DNA of 39,114 nucleotides from Hyphococcus sp. (GTDB lineage Bacteria; Pseudomonadota; Alphaproteobacteria; Caulobacterales; Parvularculaceae), in assembly GCA_021776315.1 (NCBI GenBank), contig JAJFGD010000206.1, positions 1 through 39,114 of the forward strand, in the 5' to 3' direction. Shown here in pieces: positions 19,064 to 27,851 of the stretch (within the stretch, counting starts at the first letter, position 1; each line of letters starts with the position of its first letter). A model generated the notes under the pieces. It made no database searches. It worked only from the letters and a program-made list of their open reading frames with translations, and had not been told where the DNA came from. The position numbers and the translations under genes were made by a program.

Positions 19064-19175
19064 AATTTGTTCCTTTAGGTCGCATGAATTGGCGCATTAG
19101 CGCGTTCTGGGTTAAAGGTATTATTTGTGACAATATAAATTGTGCGACACATGGAAGTATTCTCTAAGTCCCTTA

Positions 19176-19625
19176 TTATCCTTTGTTTCTGTTTAACATC
19201 AGGCTGTTTTCCACCGCCTTCTCTGCGTCTGATTGGAAATCGAGCTGCTCGCCATGGAGTTCACAATGGTCCTCTCGAACCATGACAGAGCCGTCGGGTT
19301 GTAAAAACCAGTGCTCCTTGTGAATGCGACCGTACCAGCGGTCGGTTCGCCAATTTGATTACAAAATCAAAGACTGGCTTTCGACAATTTTTAATTCCGG
19401 CTCAATATATTCGAACTTTCCAGAATTCTCCCAGATGAAATTCTTCCAAAATTCGCGAATTGCATCACGACCATTAAATGTGCCGAACGGTAATACATGG
19501 AGGACGCCGTCAGGCTCATAAAAAGAGGAACAACCCTCACAATCTCCGGCGTTAAACGCCTCCACCCAATTTTGATTGGCTAGGCGTACGCTTGCATGAA
19601 ATGTCTCAATTTGTCTTTTATGCAT
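19176..19625 (-). pseudogene. SnoaL/NTF2-like gene interrupted by one in-frame TAA
   Basis: The frame from ATG 19625 encodes an NTF2-like protein with FNAGDCEGC and YEPDGVLHV, clearly paralogous to the gene at 20136-20513 (shared NW..AFNAG..EGC..YE.D and G.F.GR..IR.FW..). It stops at a TAA at 19361-19359 after 88 residues. The same frame continues past the stop as SNWRTDRWYGRIHKEHWFLQPDG and REDHCEL, matching the paralogue's ANWRMNKAHG, KELWVLQPNG and REDEFEV. It closes at the TAA at 19178-19176. The first stop aligns with a Ser in the paralogue, so a single TCA-to-TAA change would explain it. Either it is a recent pseudogene or a shortened 88-aa product is made. Confidence 0.8.
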
Positions 19626-19698
19626 TTTTTTGATCGCTACTGCATCAAAACAGTCTGCTAAACTTGGTGCCTAGCTAAGCCAGGGGCCAGCGATTGGC

Positions 19699-20094
19699 TT
19701 AGCTCGTGGATTGTTTATTGTTGAAATCAACATTATGAACCACGCCGATTGGCATAGCTTGTGCTGAGTCGGAAATTTCATCAAATGGCTTTTGAGAACC
19801 TCCAATGTCCAAAACATCGTAAGTTCGAATCAGGGGCTTACCATCAAGCAAAGTTCGGAGCTTCGCATAGTCGCCCTCTTTCTTTCTCCATGCGATAAAT
19901 TTTTCCATGTCACTCTCATTTGCCCAGTAAGTGATTATGACAAGCTGATATTCGTCCCAAGTTTGGCGCGCAGCTGTGGCACCTTGGTTGCCAGGAAACT
20001 GCCTTGTATCCGGAAGCGCTATATCAAAAAATTCGATCAGTTTCTCGAGCATTCCGTCTTGGGGTCGGAATTCAAATATAATCATCTGAGTCAT
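19699..20094 (-). CDS. Antibiotic biosynthesis monooxygenase-fold (ABM-like) protein
   Basis: A 131-aa small alpha/beta protein with the ABM pattern: an initial beta strand (MIIFEFRPQDG), a helix, then FPGNQGATAARQTWDEYQLVIITYW and a helix with MEKFIAWRKKEGDY. Members are ferredoxin-like dimers, including cofactor-free monooxygenases, haem-degrading enzymes and uncharacterised proteins. It lies between the two SnoaL-like paralogues on the same strand, and pairing of these two small folds is common in polyketide-like oxidation modules. The substrate is unknown. An AGG lies about 9 nt upstream of the ATG. Confidence 0.65.
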   Translation of the reverse strand: MTQMIIFEFRPQDGMLEKLIEFFDIALPDTRQFPGNQGATAARQTWDEYQLVIITYWANESDMEKFIAWRKKEGDYAKLRTLLDGKPLIRTYDVLDIGGSQKPFDEISDSAQAMPIGVVHNVDFNNKQSTS

Positions 20095-20135
20095 GACGAA
20101 TACCTATTTAGAAGTCACCTTTAAATTATCTATTG

Positions 20136-20513
20136 TTACTGTTGTACTTCAAATTCATCTTCGCGAAGCAACGCTGCCCCATTGGGTTGTAATACCCAAA
20201 GCTCTTTGACGATTACTCCGTGCGCTTTGTTCATTCGCCAGTTGGCAGACAAAATCGCTGAGTCTTCAGTTACCACCATAATCTGTGGATCTATATATTC
20301 AACTGAATTAAAACCGTCCCTAATGAGATTACTCCAAAACATTCGAATTTGTGCTCGACCCTTGAATTCACCAATTGGTTTTGCCCTTAGTTCTGCGTCT
20401 TTTTCATAGCAATTTGCGCACCCTTCAGCATTGCCGGCATTAAACGCATTTTGCCAATTTCGACTGCCCTTTTGAACCGCCGTCAGGAGATCATTCGATT
20501 GTATATTGTTCAT
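20136..20513 (-). CDS. SnoaL/NTF2-like protein
   Basis: A 125-aa cone-shaped alpha+beta barrel protein with the typical N-terminal NWQNAFNAGNAEGCANCYE and GEFKGRAQIRMFWSN. It ends in KELWVLQPNGAALLREDEF. The start at 20513 is preferred over the frame from 20600 because AAAGAG lies 7-8 nt upstream. Proteins of this fold are isomerases, cyclases or simply ligand-binding. No catalytic Asp/His pair can be assigned safely. It is probably first in a minus-strand unit with the ABM-like gene and the broken paralogue. The 284-nt gap upstream, to 20797, holds no gene, only a run of nine C at 20667-20675. Confidence 0.75.
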   Translation of the reverse strand: MNNIQSNDLLTAVQKGSRNWQNAFNAGNAEGCANCYEKDAELRAKPIGEFKGRAQIRMFWSNLIRDGFNSVEYIDPQIMVVTEDSAILSANWRMNKAHGVIVKELWVLQPNGAALLREDEFEVQQ

Positions 20514-20797
20514 GAAACACTCTTTGTGTGACTTGAGCTTTGACTTAAGCGCTCTCGGCCCGCTCCCAAAATCAAATTTCGTGACCCAAGAACCCCTCAA
20601 TTTCGTGTGGTTTGACTTATAATTTTGAGTTTTTTCAAGAGCATTCCCTGTTTTGGACCAACATATCCCCCCCCCAACTTCTCACCTTGCAGCAATTGGC
20701 CCACGGCTCAGTAGCCGGTACCTTAATCACACCGAACCGTTGCGAATACGAAAAAAACTAAATCTGGACTATTAGTGGAAACGTCAAAAATCAGGTT

Positions 20798-21847
20798 TTA
20801 AACGACAATAATACCAGCTGGCCCATTGGCCATTCGCCCAATGACACTGGCATTGGAATGCCCGTGCTTACCGAAGGTAGTCAAAACACCCTCTGCATCT
20901 TCCTCAGTGCACGATACGAGTAAGCCGCCAGATGTCTGCGGATCGGTCAACAAGTCGCGTTGATTTTCGTTGAGCCCATGGGTTGAAGAAAGCATCGGTT
21001 CAACGCTTTTCCAATTTCGTCCTGATGCGCCGGTTTTCACCCCGCTAGTCAATAACCCACGGGCAGTTTCGAAAACGGGTACATGGTCAAAATGAATTTG
21101 CGCGCTCAAATCAGCTGCACGGCACATCTCCGACAAATGTCCGAGCAACCCAAAACCAGTTACATCTGTCATTGCGTGAACGCCAGGAATATCCACAAGC
21201 TCAGGTCCAGGCGTGTTTAATAAAGTCGTTGAGGCAACCATCTCGGCATAGCCATCCTCACCTAATAATTCCTTTTTTAAGGCCGCACTAAAGATGCCAA
21301 CTCCCAATGGTTTACCGAGCACCAATACATCGCCTACTTGAGCGGAACTATTGCGCAACACTTTATCTGGATGAGCGACCCCTAGGGCGACAAGGCCGTA
21401 GATTGGCTCAACGCTATCAATCGAATGCCCGCCGGCGATCGGCGCTCCGGCTGCTTCGCTTGCAGTCCTTCCGCCGGCAAGGATTTGACTAATCGTTTCC
21501 ACGGAAAGCTGCCCGATTGGCATACCCACTAATGCCAATGAAAAAATCGGGCGTGCGCCCATGGCTAAAACATCTGACAAAGCGTTTGTTGCGGCAATCC
21601 GGCCAAAATCATAGGGGTCATCGACGATCGGCATAAAAAAGTCGGTCGTCGCAACAATCGCTGTATCATCCGATATTTGATATACAGCGGCATCATCGCT
21701 AGTTGAGGCATCTACCAATAATTCGCGGTGTTTGGGCGCGACTGGGAGCTCACCCAGGATCTTTTGAAGCAAATCAGGGGCGATTTTACAGCCACAACCG
21801 CCACCATGGGCCAATGAAGTTAGCCGAGGTTCCAGTTCTTTTTTCAC
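20798..21847 (-). CDS. selD: Selenide, water dikinase (selenophosphate synthase)
   Basis: A 349-aa enzyme that makes selenophosphate from selenide and ATP, the selenium donor for selenouridine and selenocysteine. The N-terminal HGGGCGCK carries catalytic Cys18 and Lys21 (E. coli Cys17 and Lys20). Cys18 is encoded by TGT, so it is not a selenocysteine form. ATP-binding Asp-rich elements (DDAAVY, TTDFFMPIVDDPYDFGRIAATNALSDV) and AGGHSID follow. A GTG at 21847 is chosen as start because it has GGGG about 7 nt upstream and gives the normal family length. The frame open from 22063 would overlap selU. It is divergent from selU with 55 nt between the starts. Confidence 0.95.
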   Translation of the reverse strand: MKKELEPRLTSLAHGGGCGCKIAPDLLQKILGELPVAPKHRELLVDASTSDDAAVYQISDDTAIVATTDFFMPIVDDPYDFGRIAATNALSDVLAMGARPIFSLALVGMPIGQLSVETISQILAGGRTASEAAGAPIAGGHSIDSVEPIYGLVALGVAHPDKVLRNSSAQVGDVLVLGKPLGVGIFSAALKKELLGEDGYAEMVASTTLLNTPGPELVDIPGVHAMTDVTGFGLLGHLSEMCRAADLSAQIHFDHVPVFETARGLLTSGVKTGASGRNWKSVEPMLSSTHGLNENQRDLLTDPQTSGGLLVSCTEEDAEGVLTTFGKHGHSNASVIGRMANGPAGIIVV

Positions 21848-21902
21848 AGAGTACCCCAAACCTTTATTGCAGGACGCGAGAAGTCTTCTAGAACATTTGC
21901 TT
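21848..21902. promoter_or_regulatory. Compact divergent promoter region between selD and selU
   Basis: Only 55 nt separate the GTG of selD and the ATG of selU. Both promoters must either overlap here or reach into the opposing genes. I see no convincing paired -35/-10 boxes. A TTG at 21867 could be an alternative selU start and would shrink the gap to 19 nt. Confidence 0.4.
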
Positions 21903-22973
21903 ATGTCTGCGATAGAGCCAATCGACAATGTCGACCGCGGAACCCTTACCGGTTTCGATGCCATAATTGACGTACGCTCACCCCATGAGTTTGCCGAAGA
22001 CCACATACCGGGCGCTATCAACCTTCCTGTACTTTCAAATGACGAGCGGGTTGAAGTGGGCACCGTCTATAAGCAGCAATCAACCTTTGGAGCCCGCCGG
22101 ATTGGTGCGGGTTATGTATCGCAAAATATCGCGAAACATCTAGAATATTTTTTTGCAGATCAAGCACCCTCTTCGCGATTTTTAATCTACTGTTGGCGTG
22201 GCGGATTACGCTCTCAATCTATGGCAACAGTTCTGTCAAAAGTCGGTTGGCGGATTGGACTTCTACAAGGTGGTTACAAAACGTGGCGACGCCAAGTTGT
22301 GCAATCGCTGCGACAAAACGCGGAACCATTCAATGTCATTTTACTCGATGGGCAAACGGGTACAGCAAAAACAGAGATTCTCAATCGGTTCGTTGCTGCA
22401 GGCGGGCAAGCCGTAAACCTCGAAGAAATTGCAGCGCATCGAGGGTCGGTATTCGGTGCCCATACCCAAATACAACAACCCAGCCAAAAATATTTTGAAT
22501 CCATTTTATGGCATGAGCTTTCGAAGCGTGATCAGTTGAGTCCCATTCTGGTTGAAGCAGAATCCAATCGAATTGGTCGGTGCGAAATACCAAAACGTCT
22601 ATGGCAGTCCATGCGGTCGGCACCCGTCATATCTATTGAGGCTGATCAGACACTTCGAAGCGCCTATTTGGTGAAGGCCTATAGCGATATCGTATCCAAT
22701 AGCGATGCAATCAGTGCGGCGATCAATCGACTAAAACCTTTTCATTCGAAAACTCAGATTGAGGCCTGGCACGAGCTTTCCCGGGCGCAAAGTAATGAGT
22801 ATCTCGCTGCGTCATTGATGAGAGAACATTACGACCCTTCGTATAATCGAAGTCGTAAAGCACGCGAGACGTTACCAATAAACGTTGTTACTCTTGCCGG
22901 CTATGATCACGAGTCATTGGAAAATGCGGCATCTCAAATCATATCGACGATAGAATCCCGTAATAGGCAGTAA
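21903..22973 (+). CDS. selU: tRNA 2-selenouridine synthase
   Basis: A 356-aa enzyme that converts 2-thiouridine at the wobble base of tRNA-Lys, -Glu and -Gln to 2-selenouridine using selenophosphate, through a geranylated intermediate. An N-terminal rhodanese domain has IIDVRSPHEF and the catalytic Cys97 in YCWRGGLRSQ, the same position as in E. coli. A C-terminal P-loop domain has GQTGTAKT at 150-157, where Ala replaces the usual third Gly. Conserved VGTVYKQQ and LQGGYKTWR are present. The ATG at 21903 is used. The TTG at 21867 would add 12 residues. Its partner selD is divergent and adjacent, forming a self-contained selenouridine module. selA and selB are not in the window. Confidence 0.95.
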   Translation: MSAIEPIDNVDRGTLTGFDAIIDVRSPHEFAEDHIPGAINLPVLSNDERVEVGTVYKQQSTFGARRIGAGYVSQNIAKHLEYFFADQAPSSRFLIYCWRGGLRSQSMATVLSKVGWRIGLLQGGYKTWRRQVVQSLRQNAEPFNVILLDGQTGTAKTEILNRFVAAGGQAVNLEEIAAHRGSVFGAHTQIQQPSQKYFESILWHELSKRDQLSPILVEAESNRIGRCEIPKRLWQSMRSAPVISIEADQTLRSAYLVKAYSDIVSNSDAISAAINRLKPFHSKTQIEAWHELSRAQSNEYLAASLMREHYDPSYNRSRKARETLPINVVTLAGYDHESLENAASQIISTIESRNRQ

Positions 22974-23129
22974 ATAAATGCCAGAGAGTCCCACTCACCC
23001 CAACCGCCATTGATTCGGATTTGTTCGATTGAGGAAAAACGCAGCCGCTAGGTATGACTAGCCGTTTCTGAACAAACATTTTTGCTTGGGTGATTGCGCA
23101 TGGGCGCACTGCGCGCTAGCAAGCAGGCC

Positions 23130-23864
23130 ATGACAGATACATTATCAGACCTTTCCGGAAAAACCGCGCTCGTTACGGGCGCATCACGCGGCATCGGCCG
23201 TGCCTGTGCCTTGGGGCTAGCGAGGGCGGGCGCTCATGTTCTGGCGCTAGCGCGCACGGTAGGTGGGCTTGAAGAGCTCGACGATGAGATACGCTCATTT
23301 GGCGGCCAAGCTTCCCTTATCCCTCTAGATTTAACCGAGGGCGACGGTGTGGAGCGGTTGGCTGAAGCGCTTGCCGGTCGGTTCGATTGCATTGATATTC
23401 TGTTTTCAAATGCAGCAATCTTAGGTGAACTGGCCCCGCTTACCGACATCGATCCAATCGTGTGGCAAAAGACGTTGGACATTAACCTGACCGTCAATTG
23501 GCGACTTATACGTGCCTTTGATACTTTGCTGCGCAAATCGAGCGACGGCCGTATTGTGTTTATGACGTCAAGTGTTGGCGGTGAGTACGCAAGGGCTTTC
23601 TGGGGGGCCTACGGCGTCTCAAAAGCTGGGCTAGAAATGCTGGCTAATACCTATGCCGCCGAAACTGAGAAAACTAACATTCAAGTTTCCATTCTTGACC
23701 CAGGGGCAATGCGGACCTCAATGCGTGCGCAGGCTATGCCTGGTGAGGATCCTGAAACATTACCCTCGCCTGAAAAATTGGTGCCTCTTTTACTTCACGC
23801 CGTAACGCGCGAAAAAGGTAGCGATATCCGCCTATCTCTTAAGGACTGGCACGCGCGGCAATAA
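23130..23864 (+). CDS. Short-chain dehydrogenase/reductase
   Basis: A 244-aa classical SDR. The NAD(P)-binding TGASRGIG is near 16-23, NAA is in FSNAAIL, the catalytic Ser is in MTSSVGG, and YGVSK gives Tyr161 and Lys165. The C-terminal part (LDPGAMRTSMRAQAMPGEDPETL) resembles the E. coli YciK group, oxidoreductases of unknown substrate. The start ATG at 23130 gives the family's usual N-terminus. A TTG at 23094 or an ATG at 23100 in the same frame would add 10-12 residues. It converges on der with 3 nt between the stops, so transcripts from the two strands may overlap. Confidence 0.88.
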   Translation: MTDTLSDLSGKTALVTGASRGIGRACALGLARAGAHVLALARTVGGLEELDDEIRSFGGQASLIPLDLTEGDGVERLAEALAGRFDCIDILFSNAAILGELAPLTDIDPIVWQKTLDINLTVNWRLIRAFDTLLRKSSDGRIVFMTSSVGGEYARAFWGAYGVSKAGLEMLANTYAAETEKTNIQVSILDPGAMRTSMRAQAMPGEDPETLPSPEKLVPLLLHAVTREKGSDIRLSLKDWHARQ

Positions 23865-23867
23865 TCC

Positions 23868-25238
23868 TCACTGTTTTTTCTTCTCGTTAGCAAAAGGATT
23901 AGCCGGCTTTTTTAAAATGAGCCGTATCGGCACGGCTTTGATGTTGAAAGCATCGCGAATGCCGTTGACCAAGTATCTTTTGTAAGCTGTCGGCAAATCT
24001 TCTGCACGCGTGCATTGTGCAACAAATGTTGGTGGTCGTGTTTTTGTTTGAGCAATGTATCTGATTTTGATCCGCTGACCTGAGACGGCTGGTGGGGCAT
24101 GACGCGACAAGGCTTCACCCAACCAATCATTCAGGTCAGACGTTTTCACCCGCGCATTCCAATCGACATAGGTGTTCGTAACTGCAGGCATCAAACGATT
24201 TAGGCCTGCCCCAGTAAGTCCAGAAAGGGTAACGATTGGCAGACCAGGTGCTTGTGGTAACAAACGCCCCGCCTTCTCACGCAGAACTTTTAGCGTAGCG
24301 TCGCGATCTTCAACAATGTCCCATTTGTTGACTGCCAATACCAATGCACGCCCCTCGCGCAATGCGAGGTCAGCAATCTGTAAATCTTGTTTCTCAAATG
24401 GTGATTGGGAATCGAGCAGGAGGACAACGACCTCGGCAAATCGGATTGCCCGCAACGTGTCCGCAACCGACAGTTTTTCGAGTTTGGATTGTACCCTGGC
24501 CTTTTTGCGCATCCCTGCTGTATCGAAAAGCTTAACCGGCCATTCTCGGTCTTTGCCATGCCATCGCCATTCAACCGAAATGGAATCGCGCGTGATGCCA
24601 GCCTCCGGACCGGTCAACAACCGATCTTCGCCAATGATGCGGTTTACCAAGGTTGATTTGCCCGCATTTGGACGCCCTACAATAGCGACCCGTAACGGCT
24701 TCAGCGGGTCGTCCCACTCAATTTCCTCTTCTTGGGCTTCCTCGATTGGCTCTTCAAAGAAAGGCATTAAGGCATTGAAAAGGTCGCCCAATCCCTCGCC
24801 ATGTTCAGCCGAAACAGCAAGCGGCTCCCCAAGGCCGAGTGAATAGGCATCCAAGACACCGGCATTACTCGCTTCGCTTTCGGACTTATTCGCAAGAAGA
24901 ATAACCGGCTTCCCACTTTCACGTAGAATTTGTCCAAAAGTACGGTCCAATGGCGTGACGCCAGCGCGTGCATCTATCATGAATAGGCACAATGTCGCCT
25001 CACCTACCGCGACATCTGTCTGCATCCGCATGCGCCCTTCAAGGGCTGCCTCGGGCGCCTCTTCAAGTCCGGGTGTGTCGACGATGGTGAATGTGAGATC
25101 ACCAAGCTTGCCTTCCCCTTCCCGTCGATCCCGGGTCACACCGGGGGTGTCATCGACAAGGGCTAGGCGCTTACCGGCCAGCCGGTTGAATAGTGTGGAT
25201 TTTCCGACATTCGGTCTGCCGACAATTGCAATTTTCAT
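23868..25238 (-). CDS. der: Ribosome-assembly GTPase Der (EngA)
   Basis: A 456-aa essential GTPase for 50S subunit maturation. It has two tandem GTPase domains with GRPNVGKS (7-14) and GRPNAGKS (188-195), DTPG and DTAG switch II motifs, and base-specificity motifs NKSE and NKWD. A C-terminal KH-like domain follows. NKSE in the first domain is a conservative change from NKxD. It is the last gene of the unit yfgM-like - bamB - der (43 nt after bamB), a pairing also seen in gammaproteobacteria. Confidence 0.97.
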   Translation of the reverse strand: MKIAIVGRPNVGKSTLFNRLAGKRLALVDDTPGVTRDRREGEGKLGDLTFTIVDTPGLEEAPEAALEGRMRMQTDVAVGEATLCLFMIDARAGVTPLDRTFGQILRESGKPVILLANKSESEASNAGVLDAYSLGLGEPLAVSAEHGEGLGDLFNALMPFFEEPIEEAQEEEIEWDDPLKPLRVAIVGRPNAGKSTLVNRIIGEDRLLTGPEAGITRDSISVEWRWHGKDREWPVKLFDTAGMRKKARVQSKLEKLSVADTLRAIRFAEVVVLLLDSQSPFEKQDLQIADLALREGRALVLAVNKWDIVEDRDATLKVLREKAGRLLPQAPGLPIVTLSGLTGAGLNRLMPAVTNTYVDWNARVKTSDLNDWLGEALSRHAPPAVSGQRIKIRYIAQTKTRPPTFVAQCTRAEDLPTAYKRYLVNGIRDAFNIKAVPIRLILKKPANPFANEKKKQ

Positions 25239-25281
25239 AAGACGAATTCAACCGGCGTTTCAAATCGCCTATATATGCGCG

Positions 25282-26730
25282 TTAGCGCATCGCAATTAGC
25301 TTACCAGTTTCCGTTAATATAAAGACTTTTTCATTGGCAACGACTGGAGAAATAACCGAGCCATCAGGAATTTTTGCCGAAGCAACGATCTCACCTGTTT
25401 GAGGTGAAACTTTGATGATTTTCTTATCGCTTGACACTAGCACCAAGTGGTCGCCAGCAAGCACAGGTCCAGCCCAAGTAATACGGCCTTTCCGCTTTTT
25501 CTCATTGGTGTATCGCTCCAGCTGTGAAACCCAAATAATGCCACCGTCTGCACGTGAAAGGCAGGCAAGCTCCCCTTCCGTTGAAACGATAAACAAGAAA
25601 TCACCTGCCACCCAAGGCATCTGCAAGCTTGCAATCGAAGCTTCCCAGGTTGCGTTGCCAGACCGAATATCAATCGCCGCCAGTCGGCCACCGTGGCTCA
25701 CTACATAGACGAGACCACGGTCGATAACTGGGCTGCCTGCGATGTCGTTGAGCGAAGATAAAGCTGTCAGGCGAGCCTGGCGGACAAGCGATTCATTCCA
25801 CACGGCACGGCCGTTATCCGCGAGAAATGCAACCAATTCGCCGGAGGAGAAAGGGGCAACCACGAGGTCACCCGCTGCGGCTGGGCTTGATGCCGACAGG
25901 AAACGCGCAGATTCAATAAAAGACTGGAAAGTCCAGGCTTTCTCACCTGTTTCCTGCTCTAGCGCCAAAAACTCATTTGTATTCGTCGCAAGGTACACCC
26001 GCCCTCGATAAGCGGTTGGAGGCGTGCGCACTGGGTTCACAGTTTCTACACGCCATAATTCTTCGCCCGATATTGCATCAAGCGCCGCGACAAAACCGAA
26101 ACCTGACGTGACAAACACTTTGCCACTATCAAAAGCCACGCCACCTCCAAAACCGATTTGCGACGCTTTTGGACCGCGCATGATATCGAATACGCGGAAT
26201 CTCTCATCTATATCAGGTGCCAATTCAGTTGACCAAATTTCTTCGCCGGTTTCTGAATCAAATGATGTTACCGTTGTTTCTGCATCGATCACAAATATAC
26301 GATTGCCAACAACAACGGGTGGTGCCGTGAGACGCGCTCGTTTTGCGGACACTTTGCCGACGTCGACACGCCACACAACCTCAAAATCCAAAGTTGCGCC
26401 AATATGGTGGAGTGTATGATCCGCTTCTCCACCGGGTTGTGGCCATGAATTGTTCACATAAGATGGCGGGATCGAAATCGGTGCACCTGCATAACGCGGG
26501 TCCGCTTTCAATCGCTCATCAAGCGCCAAAATGGAGATGCGTTCTGGCTCGTCTTCATCATCGTCGCCATCTTCACTCTCGTCGGCATTCTCTTCATCTT
26601 CGTCCGAGCTCTCGCCAAAAAAACCTGTCACCGCTCCTATAGGCCCAGAGCTACAAGCACTCACAAAGGCTAGCAAAAAAGCTAAAAATAGAGGTCGCAG
26701 GAAAGTCGTCCAACTTGCAAAGTTGTTCAT
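25282..26730 (-). CDS. bamB: Outer-membrane assembly lipoprotein BamB (PQQ-like beta-propeller)
   Basis: A 482-aa lipoprotein with the lipobox ending at Cys26 (FVSAC). A strongly acidic stretch follows (ESSDEDEENADESEDGDDDE, about 40-60), then a beta-propeller of PQQ-type repeats (for example SFDSETGEEIWSTELAP, ALDAISGEELWRVETV, ALEQETGEKAWTFQSF). BamB assists BamA in inserting barrel proteins. The acidic spacer is unusual compared with E. coli BamB and lengthens the tether between the lipid and the propeller. It starts 3 nt after the YfgM-like stop and precedes der by 43 nt. Confidence 0.93.
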   Translation of the reverse strand: MNNFASWTTFLRPLFLAFLLAFVSACSSGPIGAVTGFFGESSDEDEENADESEDGDDDEDEPERISILALDERLKADPRYAGAPISIPPSYVNNSWPQPGGEADHTLHHIGATLDFEVVWRVDVGKVSAKRARLTAPPVVVGNRIFVIDAETTVTSFDSETGEEIWSTELAPDIDERFRVFDIMRGPKASQIGFGGGVAFDSGKVFVTSGFGFVAALDAISGEELWRVETVNPVRTPPTAYRGRVYLATNTNEFLALEQETGEKAWTFQSFIESARFLSASSPAAAGDLVVAPFSSGELVAFLADNGRAVWNESLVRQARLTALSSLNDIAGSPVIDRGLVYVVSHGGRLAAIDIRSGNATWEASIASLQMPWVAGDFLFIVSTEGELACLSRADGGIIWVSQLERYTNEKKRKGRITWAGPVLAGDHLVLVSSDKKIIKVSPQTGEIVASAKIPDGSVISPVVANEKVFILTETGKLIAMR

Positions 26731-26733
26731 AGA

Positions 26734-27660
26734 TTACTCGTTCTCACTGTTTTCAACGTTATCATTGCCGGTTTCATTCTCATTCTCGACAGGTGCCTCT
26801 GTAGAGCCTTGGTCGCTGATCGTCTCTGTTGTCTGCTGATCATCGGTGGCCTCATCAATCAATTCGGAGTCAGCCGCCTGACTATCAACTTCGTTGCCAT
26901 GATCATGTCCTGCATGATCGTCTGCAATATTCAACGGATTTTCTACACCTTCGCCAATCACTGACAATAGATCGTCAAGTTGTGTTTGGCCTTTAATATT
27001 CACACCGGCTTTTCCCGAAGCCGCAAGTGCAGCAAAATCTTCTGCCCGTTCTCGGATTGAGGTAGGTGCACCGAGATCGATTGAGAGTTGTCGAAATACT
27101 GAGATCGCGGTTTCATAATCTTCTGCTTCTAATGCAGCCAACCCTGAAATCTCTTGTGCATGGAAACCATAAGCGCTGCCGCTAATTGCCAGATCGTCAA
27201 TATCCTCCATCACCGCTTCACGCCCATCACTTAATGAGAGGTAGCCTGCGCGGATTCTGGTAAGGTCTCGAAGGTGTTTCGGTGTAGCGTTGTTATTGTA
27301 GACCTCCCGATAGGCCTGAATAGCATTTAAGCGTTCGCCACTTCTTGCAAATGAAGCCGCGCGTTGAATTGCTGCTAGAGTGCTGTAGCCACTTGCGCTT
27401 TCATCAGCGATCGCTTTCAGCGCATCGCGGCCATCAGAGGCATTCTCCGCCAGCAACTCGGCTGCATTTTTAAATTCAAGAGCCTGCCGTTGGGCGATGC
27501 CATCCTGACGTGCATTCCAAAATTGCCATCCGCCGACAGCCACAACGATCGCTATTGCGCCACTGATAAACATCGGACCATATTGGCGAAACATCGCCCA
27601 TTGGCGTTCCTCCGCCAATTCCTGGTCAACTTCTTTGAGAGCTGAATCTTCATTCGCCAC
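26734..27660 (-). CDS. YfgM-like membrane-anchored TPR protein
   Basis: A 308-aa protein. A short cytoplasmic N-terminus (VDQELAEERQWAMFRQYG) leads into one membrane helix at about 31-49. A helical TPR-like region follows, to about 220, including ERLNAIQAYREVYNNNATP and ALEAEDYETAISVFRQL. The last 80 residues are a disordered acidic tail with a His-rich spot DDHAGHDHGNE. In E. coli YfgM is an ancillary partner of SecYEG and of periplasmic chaperones, encoded just before bamB, and the gene order here is the same. The acidic tail goes beyond the E. coli protein. Confidence 0.88.
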   Translation of the reverse strand: MANEDSALKEVDQELAEERQWAMFRQYGPMFISGAIAIVVAVGGWQFWNARQDGIAQRQALEFKNAAELLAENASDGRDALKAIADESASGYSTLAAIQRAASFARSGERLNAIQAYREVYNNNATPKHLRDLTRIRAGYLSLSDGREAVMEDIDDLAISGSAYGFHAQEISGLAALEAEDYETAISVFRQLSIDLGAPTSIRERAEDFAALAASGKAGVNIKGQTQLDDLLSVIGEGVENPLNIADDHAGHDHGNEVDSQAADSELIDEATDDQQTTETISDQGSTEAPVENENETGNDNVENSENE

Positions 27661-27851
27661 GATACGGGTATCCTACTGTGATTGTGCTTAAACTGTCGCG
27701 GCAGGTTCTAACGGCCTTTGAAACAAGGTGCAACGCGAGATAATTCATTGAAATCCGGTCGAAATAAGGCAGCGGTAAGCTTGATTGCTGGCAAATCAAA
27801 GAAATCCAAATTCGCTTGGTCAACGTATTAAATGTTCAAGAGGACGCAATA

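Noticed and set aside
19359-19361. Selenocysteine readthrough at the internal stop of the SnoaL-like gene, given selD nearby
   Set aside because: The codon is TAA, whereas selenocysteine uses TGA, and the aligned residue in the paralogue is Ser.
20667-20675. Run of nine C as a phase-variation tract
   Set aside because: It lies in a gap about 150 nt from the nearest gene start and outside any readable promoter or coding frame, so a switching role is not supported.
24172-24846. A 224-codon frame antisense to der
   Set aside because: It is Ser/Arg-rich shadow sequence of a conserved gene with no motif of its own.
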